64,000 bases of DNA, from positions 133,984 to 197,983 of the forward strand of contig DDSH01000006.1 in assembly GCA_002343775.1 (NCBI GenBank). Direction: 5' to 3'. The position numbers were made by a program, and so were the translations under genes. The notes under the pieces are model-generated. The model was not told the DNA's origin and searched no databases. It saw only the letters and a program-made list of their open reading frames with translations. Below, piece after piece: positions 61,999-64,000 of the stretch. How positions within the stretch are numbered: position 1 is the first letter of the stretch; each line of letters begins with the position of its first letter. This stretch comes from Anaerolineales bacterium UBA2395. Its GTDB lineage: Bacteria; Chloroflexota; Anaerolineae; Anaerolineales; Villigracilaceae.

Positions 61999-62922
61999 TT
62001 ACTTTTTGCCGACGATGTGGCGCGGGTCGAGCGCGTCGCGCAGACCGTCGCCGAGGTAGTTGATGGCGATGACGACGAAGAAAATCATCAAGCCGGGGAA
62101 GATGGCTGTCCAGGGGGCGGTGAGCATTTGGTTTTGGGTATTTGAGAGCATGTTGCCCCAGGTGGGGGTGGGCAGTTGTACGCCGAAGCCCAGGTAGGAT
62201 AGCCCGCTTTCGCTGATGATGGCGCCTGCCAACCCAAGCGTTGCTGAAACGATGATGGGACTCATGATGTTGGGCAGAATGTGCATGAAGAGCAGGCGGG
62301 CATCGGAGCCGCCAAGCGCGCGCGAGGCTTGTACGAATTCTCGTCCACGTAGTTCAAGGGTTGAAGCACGGACAAGCCGGGCAGTTCCCATCCATGAAAG
62401 GGCGCCGATGACGACGGCAATCGGCATGAAGGAACCTGCCTGGATGTTGGGCAGGTTGAGCGAACGCAGGAACATGCCCATGGCGATGAGGACAAACAGG
62501 CGTGGGATGGAGAGGAAAATTTCGGTGATGCGCATGAGGATGCTGTCTGTCCAGCCGCCGTAGTAGCCTGACGTCAGACCGATCAATGTGCCAAGCACAA
62601 TTGAAACGCCCATTGCCAGCAACCCTACGCTGAGGGAGATGCGCCCTCCGTATAGAATACGAGTCAGCATGTCTCTGCCGAGGTCGTCAGTGCCCATCCA
62701 ATGTTCTGTAGATGGCGGCTGTAAGCGATTGAGCAGGTCTTGGTCGAAGGGGTCGTATGGCGAGAAGACGGGTGCGAATGCAATGACGACCGTCATGATC
62801 AGCATGATGATGCCGCCCAGCATGGCTGTGACATGGCGGCGGAAGCGCATCCAGAAGAACAGAAAGAGCGATTGTTCGCGGACGGTGCGGAATTTTTTGG
62901 CGGGAACGGATAGTGTTGTCAT
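61999..62922 (-). CDS. dppC: Peptide ABC importer permease, DppC type
   Basis: 307 residues. N-terminal OppC_N region with one helix, then GTDDLGRDMLTRILYGGRISLSVG, the class signature, and the EAA loop region around EFVQASRALGGSDARLLFMHILPNIMSPI. C-terminal NYLGDGLRDALDPR matches the DppC end. It starts 2 bases after dppB stops. Peptide, nickel or oligosaccharide substrates are all known in this class. Confidence 0.95.
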   Translation of the reverse strand: MTTLSVPAKKFRTVREQSLFLFFWMRFRRHVTAMLGGIIMLIMTVVIAFAPVFSPYDPFDQDLLNRLQPPSTEHWMGTDDLGRDMLTRILYGGRISLSVGLLAMGVSIVLGTLIGLTSGYYGGWTDSILMRITEIFLSIPRLFVLIAMGMFLRSLNLPNIQAGSFMPIAVVIGALSWMGTARLVRASTLELRGREFVQASRALGGSDARLLFMHILPNIMSPIIVSATLGLAGAIISESGLSYLGFGVQLPTPTWGNMLSNTQNQMLTAPWTAIFPGLMIFFVVIAINYLGDGLRDALDPRHIVGKK

Positions 62923-62924
62923 GG

Positions 62925-63896
62925 TTATGATAACCGGATGCGCGGGTCGAGGATGGCGTAGATAACATCCACGAGCAGGCTGGAGAGGATGATCAATGCG
63001 CTGTAAATGATGAGCACTGCCATAACAACGGGGTAATCTGTTTTAAGCGCGGCAGTGAAGTACAGCCGCCCGATGCCGGGCCAGGCAAAGATGGTTTCGG
63101 TAAACAACGCGCCGCCGAATAGCGAGGGCAGATCCAACCCGATCAGGGTTACCAATGGGATCAATGCGTTTCGCATGGCGTGTTTGAAGATGACCACTCT
63201 TTCGCGTGCTCCCTTGGCGCGGGCGGTGCGGACGTAGTCTTCATTGATGACATCTAACATGGAGGAACGCAGGTAACGCATATACCCGGCTGCTGAAACG
63301 AAAGCCAGCATGGTTACGGGCAGGATCAGGTGTTCGACGCGGTCTATCAGGGAGAAAGGCGCACCCAACGTGTACATGCCGGAGCCGGGCAAAAGCGGTT
63401 TTCCATCTGCTCCTTTAAGCGTGACGGAAAAGATGATGATAAGCAGCAATCCAAACCAGAACACCGGCAATGACTGACCCGCAAATGCCAATGTGGTGGT
63501 GATATGGTCGAACCAGGTGTATTGTTTGATTGCAGAAATAATTCCAAGCGGGATCGCGATCAATAATGTCACGATCAGCATGACCCCCATTAGCAGCATG
63601 GTGTTCGGCAGGCGATCGCCGATCTCTTCGAGCGCAGGGCGCTTTGAAATAAATGAATTCCCAAAATCACCCTGCAAGGTGTTTCCCAGCCATTTGAGAT
63701 AGCGTACCGGTACGGGATCATTCAATCCGTATTTGGCTTCGAGACGTGCCAGGTCTTCCGCTGTAAAGTCCGGGTTTTCCTGGTAGGCAGACATGATCCC
63801 GCCGGGAACCGAACTGATCAGTCCGAACAGGATCATGCTGATGACCAGTAATGTCAGAATTGATTGTAGCAAGCGGCGCAAAAGGTAAGTTGCCAT
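62925..63896 (-). CDS. dppB: Peptide ABC importer permease, DppB type
   Basis: 323 residues, six helices. N-terminal YLLRRLLQSILTLLVISMILFGLIS; GDFGNSFISKRPALEEIGDRLPNTMLL; EAA region YVRTARAKGARERVVIFKHAMRNALIPLVTLIG; C-terminal YAILDPRIRLS. GAAGG before the ATG. Partner of dppC; the binding-protein gene lies upstream, cut by the window edge. Confidence 0.95.
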   Translation of the reverse strand: MATYLLRRLLQSILTLLVISMILFGLISSVPGGIMSAYQENPDFTAEDLARLEAKYGLNDPVPVRYLKWLGNTLQGDFGNSFISKRPALEEIGDRLPNTMLLMGVMLIVTLLIAIPLGIISAIKQYTWFDHITTTLAFAGQSLPVFWFGLLLIIIFSVTLKGADGKPLLPGSGMYTLGAPFSLIDRVEHLILPVTMLAFVSAAGYMRYLRSSMLDVINEDYVRTARAKGARERVVIFKHAMRNALIPLVTLIGLDLPSLFGGALFTETIFAWPGIGRLYFTAALKTDYPVVMAVLIIYSALIILSSLLVDVIYAILDPRIRLS

Positions 63897-63920
63897 CTCG
63901 AACCTTCACATATTTGGGAG

Positions 63921-63952
63921 TACTGGAGGAAGGGCAAACCCTTCCTCCAGTA
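63921..63952 (-). repeat. Perfect 14-bp hairpin between binding-protein and dppB genes
   Basis: TACTGGAGGAAGGG (63921-63934), loop CAAA, CCCTTCCTCCAGTA (63939-63952). On the minus strand no T-run follows, so it is an intercistronic hairpin like the one at 40841-40875. Confidence 0.75.
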
Positions 63953-63971
63953 TTTTAATCACTGTGGCTTA

Positions 63972-64000
63972 CTATGGTTGCAGCCACCAGTTTTGAGAAT
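63972..64000 (-). CDS. Peptide ABC binding protein, extreme C-terminus (partial)
   Basis: One frame at the right edge reads ...SQNWWLQP and stops with TAG at 63974-63972. Aromatic-rich endings of this kind are common in family 5 solute-binding proteins, and such a gene is expected before dppB-dppC. Only eight codons are visible, so this rests mainly on context. Confidence 0.45.

Overview
The window looks like part of a Chloroflexota chromosome, most likely class Anaerolineae. This is an inference from gene content, not from a marker gene: Gram-positive-style lipoproteins, a sortase of the class D/E/F kind, giant cadherin-like/Ig-like surface proteins, many sugar ABC importers without a local ATPase, family 4, 1, 5 and 127 glycosidases, and moderate GC. 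No rRNA, tRNA, CRISPR array, prophage or insertion sequence was seen.

Layout. 1-2666 (minus): a UroD-family protein cut by the window edge and a GH127-type arabinofuranosidase-like enzyme, with a near-leaderless promoter. 2848-5584 (minus): a NarL-type response regulator and membrane histidine kinase, divergent from an alpha/beta hydrolase and a membrane protein (5721-7364). 7534-15451 (minus): a nine-gene vitamin B12 uptake and salvage operon (btuF-btuC-btuD-PP-loop ATPase-cobO-cobT-cobS-cobC-cobU) behind a clear cobalamin riboswitch. 15810-17556: two membrane proteins. 17812-29961: one 4049-residue secreted protein with enzyme-like domains, long Ig/cadherin repeats and a C-terminal sortase domain preceded by an IPVTG motif. 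30337-32982: a PAS-GGDEF diguanylate cyclase. 33086-35104: arsenic resistance (arsR, arsC, acr3) with a small possible remnant between arsR and arsC. 35244-38370: a Crp-like regulator, then a Zur-type regulator, a zinc-binding lipoprotein and a truncated CobW-type metallochaperone, with matching Zur-like boxes. 38437-59848 (all plus): a long carbohydrate locus under a LacI-family regulator, holding a sugar ABC importer without ATPase, GH5, GH1, two GH4 enzymes, a YdjC deacetylase, a GPH symporter, a BadF-type kinase, oxidoreductases, a ceramidase-like protein and a DegT aminotransferase, with a zinc CDF exporter in the middle. 59942-64000 (minus): a two-domain S51 (cyanophycinase-like) protein and a peptide ABC importer cut by the right edge.

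How it fits together. The B12 operon imports corrinoids and rebuilds adenosylcobalamin, and its own product shuts it off through the riboswitch. The plus-strand locus appears to import and cut beta-linked oligosaccharides, then deacetylate, phosphorylate, oxidise and possibly aminate sugar products. The exact substrate cannot be read from the sequence.

The most unusual pattern is in the spacers. At least eight intercistronic gaps, all between co-directional genes, are built from degenerate 7-base units kept in strict phase. In two unrelated genes (cobC and the GH1 gene) almost the same 22-base heptad array ends exactly at the start codon. Other inverted repeats extend into, and encode, the C-termini of proteins. 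These heptad spacers and the sortase-bearing giant protein are the best candidates for something undescribed.
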